From positions 17,284,885 through 17,348,884 of the forward strand of contig NC_092029.1 of assembly GCF_042242105.1 (NCBI RefSeq): a stretch of DNA of 64,000 nt, given 5' to 3'. Numbering within the stretch: the first letter of the stretch is position 1; each line of letters starts with the position of its first letter. Position numbers and translations under genes: made by a program. Below, in pieces: positions 10,201-21,168 of the stretch. This DNA comes from Pempheris klunzingeri. Lineage: Eukaryota; Chordata; Actinopteri; Acropomatiformes; Pempheridae. The notes under the pieces were generated by a model. The model had not been told where the DNA came from. It worked only from the letters and a program-made list of their open reading frames with translations, and searched no databases.

Positions 10201-12860
10201 TGACATACTGTAGTACCACTTCTTCTTCCTGGCCTGTCTCATTAAGGGATCCTTTACCAAGTGAAAGACATGTCACACATACAACATTAATAAAATACGC
10301 ACAGTTCTTTTACCATTTCCAAATGATTAGAAGTTGGGTTTTTGTGGTTACAGTCTAAGGCTGTTTGAAGATGTATAATTGTACCTTTCTGTGCGTACAG
10401 TGTGTACAGGGCACTGCTCAAACTACCAGTTCAAGTGTGATGATGGCTGCTGTATTGACATCACCTATGCCTGTGATGGGAAGCAACACTGTCCAGACCG
10501 CTCCGATGAAGACTTCTGCCCAAAATGTGAAAACACAGTCTTACATATTTTGTATTATCAGGATTAGTAAAACGAACACAAGAATAAAGTAAAAACATGT
10601 GGCCCCCCCCTTTGTTCAGTTGAACAAAGCAGGAAGTCGGTGACCCACCCAGCTGATCTGTCCACCCCTCATCGGCCTGTGGCCCAGACAGAGGAGGCAG
10701 AGGACGGCTCCATATCCCAGACTGGGCCCAGGAAGACCATAGAGGACATCATACCTCCTCAGGACAGGAGCAAGGCCACTCCTCCACAAAGTCCCAGTCA
10801 GCAGGGGGCTTCAGTCAGTCAAGGTAAGGTTGTATTTATATTTCAAGCACTTTTTTCACACTCTTACATTTCTTGCTTCATCACAGTCTGTTTTTAATAA
10901 CTTTTATTATGTGCTGATACAAAATGGAGTGATGTTTCCAAATACATGGTTGGATGGGCAATTTTTTTTTTTAGCTGCACCTGTTATAATGTTTGCTCCA
11001 CAATATGATCCTCTATTGCTGTGTCATTAGTGCAGTATTCCTTTGTAAAGAGGCAGAGAGGGTTTTAAGTTTGAACATAGAAGCAGATGGAGCCCCTGTA
11101 GGCAGCCATTGAGTCATAGCACTGATTTCAATGCTGGCAAAGCCACAGGGCCACTCTGCATTCCCTGGGAAAGCAGCTCTCTGCCTGCATCCCCTCTGAG
11201 TGCTGGAACAAAGCGCCTCTGTCCCCTCGCCATCTGATCCCTGAATCAGGCTGACCAAAAGGCCTTCCTCCCACATTGGTATTTTACCGCAGGTATTATA
11301 TGGGTGAGGTGCATTCTCAGGAGACTTTTCTTCATGAATGCAAACCGAGATGCTTTACCTTGTTGTTTGGGGGGGGGGGGGGGGGGAAGAGAAGTCAAGT
11401 GGAATGGCATTAAAAATACTTTGCTCCCTGTTGGTTTTGAGAATTGCTTTTGATGGGAATGCATTTACACTGGTAGGGCTGCAACTTCCCACTATGAGAT
11501 CATTAGTTCAGTTTAAACAGAAAAAGTGCATAAAAACCAAAACACTGAGCTGAAAGAAGCTAAAACGTTCCGTAGAGCCATTCAACAATTATGTTCAATC
11601 AGATCAATCAGCTAATTATTGCAGCTCTACATGCCATGTAAGGCACTCTTAATATGTGTAGTATGGAACTGTCAAAGGTAAATAAAGACTTGATTGTGTC
11701 TGACTTCTTTCTCTGTAGATCCATGTGCTGCAGCTCCAGTTGTAGGACCCTGTAAAGGCACCTTCCCACGCTGGTACTATGACCAAAATGCAGGAGAATG
11801 CAAACACTTCCTGTATGGTGGTTGCCAGGGCAACCATAACAACTTCCTCCAGGAATCTGACTGTGTCAGTGAATGTATACAAAAAAGTGAGAATCTGCTT
11901 CTTTCTTCTTTTTTTTAACCAAATTGTGAAATTGCAACAACATGAAAGATTTATCATTTTTACTCATCATGGAAACATCTTTCAGGTCCAGCTTTTAAAC
12001 CTGCAACTGTGGCTCCTCCAATCACCAAACAGACTGACATAGGTAAAGCTAGAGAGCATTTCAGTTCAACTTCAGGTAAGACACTACAGGGGAAAACTTA
12101 CTGGTCAGTTGTGAGATTTTAGGCTATTTTGCTTCTTTCTTTCAGACTACTATATATATACGTTCATATCTTTAAAGGCTGTTTTCTCAAAATCAGTTTT
12201 TTCTCATACTCGGAGCCAGAAATCTCCACTTCTACACACCAAACCTTCCAGTTTTGTTTCTATCTATATTTTGAAGGGCTTTCTTCATATATTATTCATA
12301 GCCTGATTTATACAACATGTATTCCTGAAATTGTGATGAAAATAGTTTTTTATGGCTCTTGTCAGTATTCTGGTTTCTGGTTAAAGTTTCATGGTGACAT
12401 CTATCAGTTAATGTTTTCTCCTGTAGTGTCTTGCCTTTCTTGACATTCCAGTATCATAGTATTAACTGTTGAATGCTTCCAAATTAAAGTTGTATTTGTA
12501 CTTTTCGTGAAGCTGCCCCTAAAGTTTCCCAGAGCCAAGCAGAGAGTGCTGTCCCCATCTCCAAACCATTTCAAGTAATGGGGGGGCATCCAGTACCAGA
12601 GTCAGGTAAGACCCAGTCTGAAAGTTTGGGTTTGGATCATTGTACTTTGTGCTCTCTACTTGTCTTCTTCCTAATTTTCTGCATGGCCTCTGTTTCCTCC
12701 TGTAGGTGCAATCCTTCCTCTGGCTCTCGGCCTGATCATCACCGCTCTGCTGCTGCTCATGATCGGCTGTCGTCTCAGACTTGTTCGTCACAAGCTGAAG
12801 AAAGCCCGACCCCTCACCACCGAGGAGTCCGATTACCTCATCAATGGCATGTACCTGTAG
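7228..12860 (+). CDS. lrp11: Low-density lipoprotein receptor-related protein 11 with Kunitz domain
   Basis: Nine coding exons: 7228-7783, 8862-9019, 9935-10076, 10401-10526, 10620-10823, 11719-11886, 11986-12042 (or 12075), 12513-12605 and 12706-12860, giving 552 (or 563) residues with closing phases. Order of parts: signal peptide (about 1-25), short amphipathic helix, MANSC domain (about 64-152, Cys-rich), PKD-like domain (about 186-285, ending SSDNVSVTVL), LDL-A repeat (about 286-327, with CPDRSDEDFC), linker, Kunitz domain (396-451), membrane span (about 502-524) and a conserved tail ending EESDYLINGMYL. It is a type I surface protein whose ligand is poorly known. The start at 7228 is chosen for the signal peptide directly after it and a G at +4. 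The Kunitz domain is unexpected; the layout recalls the protease inhibitor HAI-1 (SPINT1), but the tail and PKD region identify LRP11. Confidence 0.93.
8540..8730 (+). repeat. Dispersed teleost repeat family, copy in lrp11 intron 1
   Basis: Shares CAAATATTCTTG, the 'gtgaggat...cattttcaggctttttatcatt' layout and AAACTGAATATCTTCAG with the other copies of the family in this window. It is degenerate and non-coding. Confidence 0.6.
11369..11388 (+). repeat. Poly-G run
   Basis: A run of about 18 guanines lies in the lrp11 intron before the Kunitz exon. Such a run can form a G-quadruplex and is prone to length error in sequencing. Confidence 0.85.
11719..11886 (+). other. lrp11: Kunitz/BPTI-domain exon of lrp11
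   Basis: One phase-1/phase-1 exon encodes a whole Kunitz domain: six cysteines in the standard spacing, GPCKGTFPRWYYD around the reactive loop, and the YGGCQGNHNNF core. The residue after the second cysteine (the P1 position) is lysine, which in this family suits inhibition of trypsin-like serine proteases. Because both flanking introns are phase 1, the exon could be skipped without a frameshift. Confidence 0.9.
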
Positions 12861-13530
12861 CCAATCAGCCGGGGGCAGCAAACACAAGCACGCCAAGATG
12901 TGAGAAGGAGAATCATGGGTGTTGACACCAGAGCCTCAGCCCAGACTTTCTGAATTCTCTGTATTTCTACAGGTTGGAAACATCCCAGCTCTCTGCTGTC
13001 ATGAACGTTTGTGGACATGCAACACACTGAATCCCTCTGACTGGTAAATCTGCTGCTGATAGATGCTGCCTTCAAAGCCTATGACACATATTCAGATGCT
13101 TGTGAATTCATATGTATGTTGTCTAAAGAAACCTGATTGTGAATCCCTGATGAAAGAGTCAACATTCCCACTTCGATACTGTTATACAGATATCTGTAAC
13201 CCCCCCCTCAGTGACCACTGGAACACATCCAGCATAATAGTACTTTTGTCCCCTGTATTAAAATTCCTTTATTCCTAAAACTGGTTATTTTGATATCAAA
13301 CATTTTTATTTTCAATAGTGATGTTTTCCTGACTAGTGCTGCACAAATATATGCTGTATTTGTGCCACTGGGTGACACTAATGTGCCATATTTGTGCTGT
13401 ACATTTTACCTAAGTTACACACACACACACACACGAGTGCCTGTGACAGTGCACTTTGACAAATCGACATCATATATAACGTTTCCCAGACTCATATAAA
13501 GCCATAATAAATTCTATTGTTCCTTCTATT
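12861..13530 (+). other. Probable 3' UTR of lrp11
   Basis: Non-coding sequence follows the TAG stop at 12858-12860. AATAAA at 13506-13511 is the nearest good polyadenylation signal. A short (AC)n tract lies at about 13416-13434. Confidence 0.5.
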
Positions 13531-13903
13531 CCTGTCTAAATTTGCTTTTAGACAAATAGCTATTTGCATTTTAGGTTGCATATTTTTCTTTACTAAGCAA
13601 ACCTCTGTGGAATGTGAACAATGTTTGTGCAGATATATTCCCTCAAAGTGCTGTCTTTCATGTGAGGTATTAAAGTTTATTATATATCAAATTCGCTGTT
13701 GTGATCTTTTTACAAAAATTAATTTTAAAGATTGAGAAAGTGTTTACACTTGTTACACTCAAATTATACTTAAGATTCAAAGCTGTCAGATTTTTAGTCA
13801 CAATCTTAAATGTGACCATTTCTGGACAAAAATAATTTAAAATACTTGCTACAGCCCCGCCTACATGTCATGGTGAAACTAGAAGAGCACTCCGAGAAAA
13901 CAG

Positions 13904-14134
13904 ACCTCCGACAAGGCCAATAGTCCAGATCTGCCGTTAGCTGCTTGTTCGTGAGTTAGATCCAGATCCGCTCCACCATTTCATGGGCTCTTCCATGGCC
14001 CACGCTACACCCTTCCACCAAGTTTCATCAATAGTTAAATGAATATTAGTTTTTTTCCTGCAATCCTGTTCATGAACAAACATAAAAGACAAACGGCGGC
14101 TACAACCAAGGAGGTCATCTCCTTGGCAGAGGTA
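13904..14134. repeat. Degenerate interspersed repeat with inverted ends
   Basis: The stretch matches, from memory, a common fish and invertebrate repeat with 'CCAAGTTTCATC...CCTGCAATCCTG...CTCCTTGGCAGAGGTA' sequence. Its ends (ACCTCCGACAAGG and the reverse complement of CCTTGGCAGAGGT) are near inverted repeats. It fills the gap between the convergent lrp11 and pcmt1 genes. Confidence 0.5.
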
Positions 14135-14299
14135 TCCATGTTGTGGCCTGCACACAAAAGCTTCAATAACAAAAGGCAGACAAAAACATAAGCATCTCTT
14201 TATTTCCATTTGCCATTCAAGAAACTGTGAAAGCCATCATCCATCACTTAGATCATCCAAAATAAAATGTGCTATTTGATTTCAAGAAAACAGACATTC

Positions 14300-15621
14300 A
14301 TTTGCTTTATATTGTTGGAGTTTATTTTGGCAAAGCAGTGACTATCCCGTTTGGAATCGGTCACCAGAAAAGCCTGCACAAATTGTTAATGGAAAACCAG
14401 CGGCAGAAAGCAACACGTCACCAGGTGAAAAGCACAGCCCTGTATGTGCATGAGTGTCTGTGTTATTAGTGCTCCACTCTCTCTGGAGTATGTTCAATGC
14501 ATTACTTACTCAATGTGTAGAGTGACCTAAGAGTGCTGCACATCAAACAGGATGTGTGGGTTACATCAGCCACTGTGTTGCAGTGTGTGTGTTCCTAACA
14601 CTGCTGGCAGGGGAATAAGCTCAAATATTAGCATAGACGTCTACAGTTAGATGATCCACACACACTTGCTGTAGCTAGGTGTATTATCTAAAAGGTTCAG
14701 GCTTTCCTTGTCGTTGTCCAGCGTTCCTCCTACATTCAGCTTTGATGCTGCTGAAATGTAATACTGTAAAAATGGCTGATTGCAAATCCAATGATGGAAA
14801 AAACCAAACCTAAAATCCAGCAGTTAAAAAGAAAACACAACCAAAAAGATGCAGGCCTGAAATGAAAAATTAAAAGCCCTCTGCAATATTTCTGTGCTGA
14901 GCTTCAAGCAGTCTTTCTTCCCAGCTCATCTGGGCTCTCAATCAATTTCATACTCTAGTCCATCGTTAGACTTAAACAAAAAAGAGCATGTTTTGTTATG
15001 CTTTGAAACAAAATGTCATGGGCTGTTTGACCCCATCCAAGTTTTCTCCAGGCTCAAACTGAAAGGTGGATTATGGACCGTCTTCCTCTTCAAAGTTCAT
15101 CCCTGTGAGAAACAGAAGTCAAATGTTAGGAAAGGCAGACACAGAGGAGCGGCATGCAGAGAGTAAAAAGTCAGGAGTTAGAATCGCATGCAAAATGTTA
15201 AACGTTCTCACAGAAAATTTCAGCAATCGGTTCTTGTCTACGTCTCACAGAGTAGAAGATCAAGCACACTAGTCAGGGAGTTGGGTTTTTAATGAACATC
15301 CAAATTGACAAAGTGGGCATGCTCTAGAAAACCAAGCATATGCCTTCACACTTATTTTTGGTTTTCTTCTGTGTTTTGAGTTTCAGATTGCTTATGACTT
15401 AAGATTTCATTAGTCACACGGCTTTCATTGAACCAATTTGGAACTACGGAGTTAAAAAAAGATGAAGGAAACGTGCAGCTAGTGGGTATGGAATGGAAGA
15501 AGCAAAAAATGTCAACAAGCAGCAAAATGCAGCCCCTTGTGATCCGTTGCCTCCTCCAAGCCACACCATTTCACCTTTGCCACTGTGAGAAGGAGAGAGG
15601 GGGAGGAGGGGGAGAAGGAAG
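14300..15621 (-). other. Probable 3' UTR of pcmt1 (minus strand)
   Basis: No coding sequence is seen here. On the minus strand an AATAAA lies at 14321-14326, which would give a 3' UTR of about 1.3 kb after the pcmt1 stop at 15622-15624. The end point is uncertain. Confidence 0.4.
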
Positions 15622-16116
15622 TCACTTCCACCTGGACCACTGCTTGTCTCTGTCTGTTAAAGGCACATAAATCACCCCCATCAAGGGCTTCATTTTGGTG
15701 CTGCCGTCCTCCATCTTATCGTACTGCTCCAGCATCTGGTTTCCTCCCGCCGGGCCGACGGGCAGAATCAGCCGGCCGCCGGGCTTCAACTGGTCCAGGA
15801 GCTGGGAGAGAAACACGGTAAATATGGTGAGCCAATAGCATGGTGAGACACAGGATCGGACCAGCGTGCACTCATCATGGTGGTTTTAAAGAGGCAGTAC
15901 AGCATTGCTATTTTAATCCTGTTTGAAACACAAAATTGTATTAAACGTGGCTCTTTCTAAGTGGCATGTGTTCCTTGTTTTAAAGTGAACTGGGACAATG
16001 TGACCTTAATCTGAGAAACTCACAGCTTGGGGAACAGTGGGTGCTGCTGCGCCAACATGGATGGCATCATAAGGTGCTTCCTCACTGTGTCCCATTCGCC
16101 CGTCTCCCACTGAAAG

Positions 16117-16149
<33 letters not shown>

Positions 16150-19100
16150 CACGCACACACACGCACACACACGCACACACACGCACACACACGCACACAG
16201 TCATTCTGGTTCTCCGTATTGTAATTCTACTATTTTTATCTTTATCTACCGTAAAGCCAGTTGAGGAAAATTTGTGATTTCTGATTTTTTATTCTACATA
16301 AGCAAAACTGACACCAGTTACAGGCTACCAAACTATTAAAGCCCTTTCAAGGTACCTAAACCAAAAATGAATTTATACCCACAGCAAACAATGTATATTG
16401 TCCCTGTCCTTTGACTGTATGTTTTCAGCATGATTTCTTATCTGGTGTGAGATACAAGGAGACAACAAATATGACGACGGGATCGTTTTATTTCAAATAT
16501 TAGATTAGATATTTCAATATAAGACTTTTGGCTCATGTTGAAAATCAAGCATGTATCTACCGTAAACAGGTATGTCTGACCACCCTACTAACAATCTATC
16601 AAAACACTGTTGTAAAATGTTTTACCAAAACAAAGGAAGTGCTTGGCATCTACTTGTGTCAGCACCACTGCCCTCCTACAGAGCAGGTGAAAGAAGGTAC
16701 TAGCTGCTCAATTATTTATCGCTGCACCATCCTGTCTACTGAGCTACTGTATGTTTAGTTCCCAAGTGAAGAGAAGACAACGAAGACTAATGAGCATTAC
16801 ACTGGTGTTTGTATCAACAGCAACAGTCAACAGTTTCCAAAAATGTCCGATAATAGAATAAAGCATGTTACCTTTCATCAATGGCATCTTACCTATTAGC
16901 TTGACTCTGCCCGATGTTATCAAACTGGGGTCATCTTTCTTCACATTGGTTATAGAATCATCTACCAGCTCTTTGATGTGATCAATTCCTATAACTTTCC
17001 CTTTAGGACCTACCTGCAAGGCAGAGGGGGAGGAACAGTGCTCACTTCATACAGGAGTATCACAACATTAAGCATGTCTTATCTCATTTTATGTTGATTG
17101 GTTGACAAGCGAAGAATAACCAATCAGAACGGCACCAGAGAGAAATTGTATGTGTTTACCCGTCATGTGTGGCTCACCATTCGTGCAAAGCAAGCGGACA
17201 AGATTCCACTACCGGAGCCGACGTCCAGAGCTTTGGCTCCCTCGTACAGCTGGTCATGTAGAAGCTCCAGGGCGTAAGCATGCTGGGTGGAGGAGACGCC
17301 AACAAGGAAACTGCATTACAACCCGTCAGTCAGCATAACGATGACTATGACGAGGTAAATCCCACCCAGATAGCTGTCCAACATCACTACTTGTCTCTTC
17401 CTCGGTCTGTTAGCATTACAAAGCTATCAGTTCTTATCATTTTCCACTGTTTTGACAGCCAAGATGTGATAAAGCTAACATCAACACATTTATAAAAATT
17501 GCTCAATTGTGGCTCACGGCCATTGTAATCCACTAAAAAAACATTTCTTTTGGTTTGATCTGGAATAAAAAAAACAGAAAATATTGTTTCTATTTCTCTG
17601 CCTGCTTCCCTCACTGTATGACTGAGTGGGATCAAGCTTTAGAAAAACGCTGTTCGCAGTTGTGGGTCACAGGATGCAGAAAGTCATACCATGTGTGGGG
17701 CGCTGATGGTTGCTTGATAGCCTTTTGGTTCAAAGAAAGGCAAAGATTTGGTTAGTGCATCTCTCTGATATCAGACTGTATGTGATTTCGAAACTGGGCT
17801 GTGACGCATGAGTGGTCACATGAGCAGACTTACCTATTGACTGTGGAGAGTCCATGTATGGATTACACCTGGAGAAATGGGCTCGGTCTGTGGCCAGCAT
17901 GACTTCATAGACCTTGTCAGATTTAATAATGCCATTTTCTGGGGATGCAAAAGAGTTTGTGTCACTGTGTGTTATGGAGCCATGAACAAGTACAAACACT
18001 AAGCAGGAATACATTACATAATGCAAAGATGCAGGAGATGCAAATTAGAAGATTTAATTACATAGAGATAGAATTACGTAAAAGACTCATGACATGCAGG
18101 CAGGGACAGAGTGAAACAATTACAATTACTACAGTTACTGGTGTGTGCAATATAACGACATAAGAATTTATCAATCTGCTGTCTTTCCTGTGTACTAGAC
18201 CATTGTGGGCAATTTTCCAAACAGGAGCAGGAATGTTTTATGGAGAAATAGATAGATAGGTATTTAATTCACCGAACGCACCAATTCCTGTCTGTTTTTT
18301 CAACCTTTTACCAATTTCAATATTCACTAGATCCACCGCTGGAGCCATTATTCGATTAATTGATTAGTTGCCAAATATTTTGATAATGTATTCATAATTT
18401 TTTTGACACAGGATAAAATGTCCTAATTCAGTAAACTAAATATTTTTGGGTTGTGAAAAAACATTTTGACATTTGAGGACATCATCTTAGGTTTTAAGAA
18501 ACACTAATCCACATTTTTTCACCATTTTCTGACATTTAATGGACCAAACAACTTATCGCAATCAATTATAGTGTGTATGCAAGGAGAACAGTGGAAAAAT
18601 GTTGAGACAGAGAGGACTGAAAAACACTGAAATACATGCAAAATGAGAATGAATTTGAAAATCACCATATGCCCGCTGTGAAAAACTGAGAATATCAGGG
18701 AAAATACAGAACTAAATGGTGTCAGGAACTAAAAAAAGCTCCCTAAAGAAGTGTTCGTGTCTTCAGAATAATCCGTCACTACAGGTTCCTGTAGCAGCTG
18801 GTGCCAATGGCAGGAAAAGCCAACGACAGCCGGCGCTGCTCTCATTACCGACTCCACTCACCCTCAGAGCTATGTGCTGCTTTAAGATACATTACAAATA
18901 AACCGTGCATGCTGCCAGATGGACACCTACTAGTAATTTCTGAAATCAAAATAACTCATACTGCATTTTAAGATGTTTTTTTCTTATGCATAATCATCCT
19001 CAGAATTCAAATTTGTCTTTGCATGCTTCGGGATAAGCACACCACCTTTATGCTGTTTCTAGACAAAAAATCCTATTTAGTATACAATTTGGAGGCACAT

Positions 19101-20807
19101 TTAATTTTCCTCCAACACATGACCGGGTGCTAAACTTAAAGATTTCATGAAGCAGTCAAGGTTTAAAACAAATGTAACTGAGTGAACTACTGATTGACCA
19201 GTCCTGGGCACTGGTCAGGAGGACAAAGAAAAAAAAAAAGTCACGAATTAGCATGCATCCTGAGTGTGCCCTGCTTAAATCCAGCTTATGCAAACTGCGG
19301 TTTAAATTTAAGCCATTCGTGTGTCTAAATGGGTCAGAGTCCATTAAAGTGCTCAATCAGGAGCAGCACAAAATCAAAGTAATGACCTTGAACAGAAGGT
19401 AACACCTATAAAGTAGCCATTTAAAAGTTTAAAATTGAAAACATGTTCTTACACTAGAAAAATTAAATCATAAAGGGACAGTGCAGAATTAAACTAAAAG
19501 GCCTTTTGTTGAAAGACTAATTTACATGGATTTCCAGCATTTTATCATCCTGTATTACAGAGCTTTGTATACCGAGGACCTGGTTTCAACTTCCTTATAT
19601 TATAGATCATTTCTTGATTTCCCCATGCAGGATTGCAACATACTGATAATAAACTTAGATATAGTAGCATATCATTTGACAATAAAGATAAACACAGATG
19701 ATTATGCAAACGGCTTTCCTTTGAAAACAAATGGAGCATGACAGGCCCCAAACCATACAGTTTTTGGCAAAATGCTTGCATGTGCTGGAATGCAACGCTG
19801 GACTGCACAAAATATAAATAGCCCTGTTAGATACTTTATATTGATTTACACTCTCAAGTCTGCACATATCACCCCATTGACTATCATGTTGCTATATGAA
19901 AGTGAGAAACAATATGTCAGATTTGATTTTGCATGTCGTTAGTGGCTGCGTTAACCGCCCAATGCATCTGTTTGCAGACTAAACCATGTGGCATTGATTT
20001 CCCCGATCACGATGGACCAGATAACAGCCGCCTAGTAGGGTGGTACACTGAGTCACTGCTCTGTTTTTTGCAGCCGCAAACGTTTGACTTAACAGCTAAC
20101 TGTCGCCGTGACACCACATGCTGTCACTGTCAATCATCCACTAACAAAGACACTGTAGAAACTAGCCTCACATTTCCAGCTGTCAGTGTCATTCACGCAG
20201 AGGTAAAGTGAATAGTGCAGAGATAGCAATCAATGAATGTGGGCTGGGCACTGAGCTAGCAGAGCTGCTACCGCTAGCTACAACGTCCCAAATGACGCAC
20301 ATAGAGCTAGCAGGCTAAGTTAACCTGACACAAAAATAAAGCTACACAAATAATCTGAGGCCATGCAAAAGAAGGAAGTAAATTGTATCTTTATGTTGAT
20401 ATATTGTTTGCAATAACGGAGGCATGCATCTGTTCCACGGCGTAAGCGTGGTTTGGGAAAGGGGTGGAGAGAGGTAACGCTAGGTCAACAACAACATATC
20501 ACATAGCTTAGCAACCAGCTAGTTAGCTAGCTAGCCCACCGCTGCTGTGTCAACCTCAGCAGACAACCTAAACCGTTTTCGGGCGACCTGTCTGTGAAGG
20601 CGTCGGTAGAAAGCATTTGGACTTACTGCGGAGGTTGTTAACAAGCTCTGCGTGGCTGGCTCCTCCAGATTTCCAGGCCATTATTAAACAGACTTTGCGG
20701 AGTAAGTAGACAGCAGCTGTCAATGCCGCGCCTGCGCCGACCGTTTTGCCGATGAAGCTGACAACCTCCAGAGCAGGCGGCGGAGCGGCGGATACGTCAC
20801 GAGACAT
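15622..20807 (-). CDS. pcmt1: Protein-L-isoaspartate (D-aspartate) O-methyltransferase
   Basis: Seven coding exons on the minus strand: 20807-20627, 17938-17834, 17721-17690, 17282-17178, 17013-16893, 16109-16024 and 15801-15622; phases close over 269 residues. The enzyme moves a methyl group from S-adenosylmethionine to isoaspartyl residues, starting repair of aged proteins, mostly in the cytosol. Family motifs are present: [15 protein letters not shown], the SAM-binding [37 protein letters not shown] and [12 protein letters not shown]. The protein ends QWSRWK. The first ATG (20807) adds 42 residues with a hydrophobic stretch ahead of the usual start [10 protein letters not shown] (20681), from which the product is 227 residues, the length known for the mammalian enzyme. 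The 32-base exon 17690-17721 is small but keeps frame. The gene shares its promoter with nup43. Confidence 0.94.
16117..16199. repeat. (AC)n microsatellite and ACGCACACAC minisatellite
   Basis: Pure AC dinucleotides from 16117 run into six tandem copies of ACGCACACAC (16141-16200). On the minus strand the tract is (GT)n and lies only a few bases upstream of the splice acceptor of the pcmt1 exon 16109-16024 (acceptor CTTTCAG). Confidence 0.95.
17939..20626 (-). other. Large first intron of pcmt1, no gene seen
   Basis: The 2.7-kb intron holds one copy of a dispersed repeat (18335-18575) and, near the first exon (about 20240-20540), a tract rich in GCTAGC and TTAGC words. No coding potential beyond short chance ORFs is seen. 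Confidence 0.7.
18335..18575 (+). repeat. Dispersed teleost repeat family, copy in pcmt1 intron 1
   Basis: Contains GATTAATTGATTAG, AAATATTTTTGGGTTGTG, CATTTGAGGACATCATCTTA and TTTTCTGACATTTAATGGAC, blocks shared with the copies at 27000-27310 and 43690-43850. Confidence 0.7.
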
Positions 20808-21168
20808 CCAAAATGATTTTCTACTTCTTTCTAACACATATTCTCACACAGTGCAATGGCATTTTACACAGGAATTTATCGTTTTAGATATTAGCCTCAG
20901 CAATGATTAATTACACTGGGAAAAAGCCACATTGCTGAAAGAGTGCATTATCAGATTTGCCGCAGTAACGTAGACGATAACCGCGGAGTGCGACAATCGT
21001 TAGTAGTATATGTAAGGAAAAAGTCGGTTGATGTGATAGTTTGACCTTTCTGCGCCACCGTAGTTACGTATGAAGTAGCAGGCGCGTACGCTTCGGGGTA
21101 ATTCATGACTGCTAAGCTAGTACAAGTTATCGTTTTAATTTAAAGTGGTTCGGGGTGTTTCTGTTTCA
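20808..21168. promoter_or_regulatory. Bidirectional promoter of pcmt1 and nup43
   Basis: Only 361 bp separate the two divergent start codons. The stretch has CpG-containing words (ACCGCGGAGTGCG, GGCGCGTACGC) and no TATA box. On the minus strand a minimal upstream ORF (ATG TGT TAG, 20839-20831) precedes the first pcmt1 ATG by 23 bases. Confidence 0.75.

Noticed and set aside
16117-16200. Regular 10-bp repeats resembling a small array
   Set aside because: Units are low-complexity ACGCACACAC without spacers; a microsatellite, not CRISPR, and the genome is eukaryotic.
20835-20837. A longer pcmt1 N-terminus starting before 20807
   Set aside because: The open frame there begins with GTG, not ATG; the nearby ATG is in another frame and stops after two codons.
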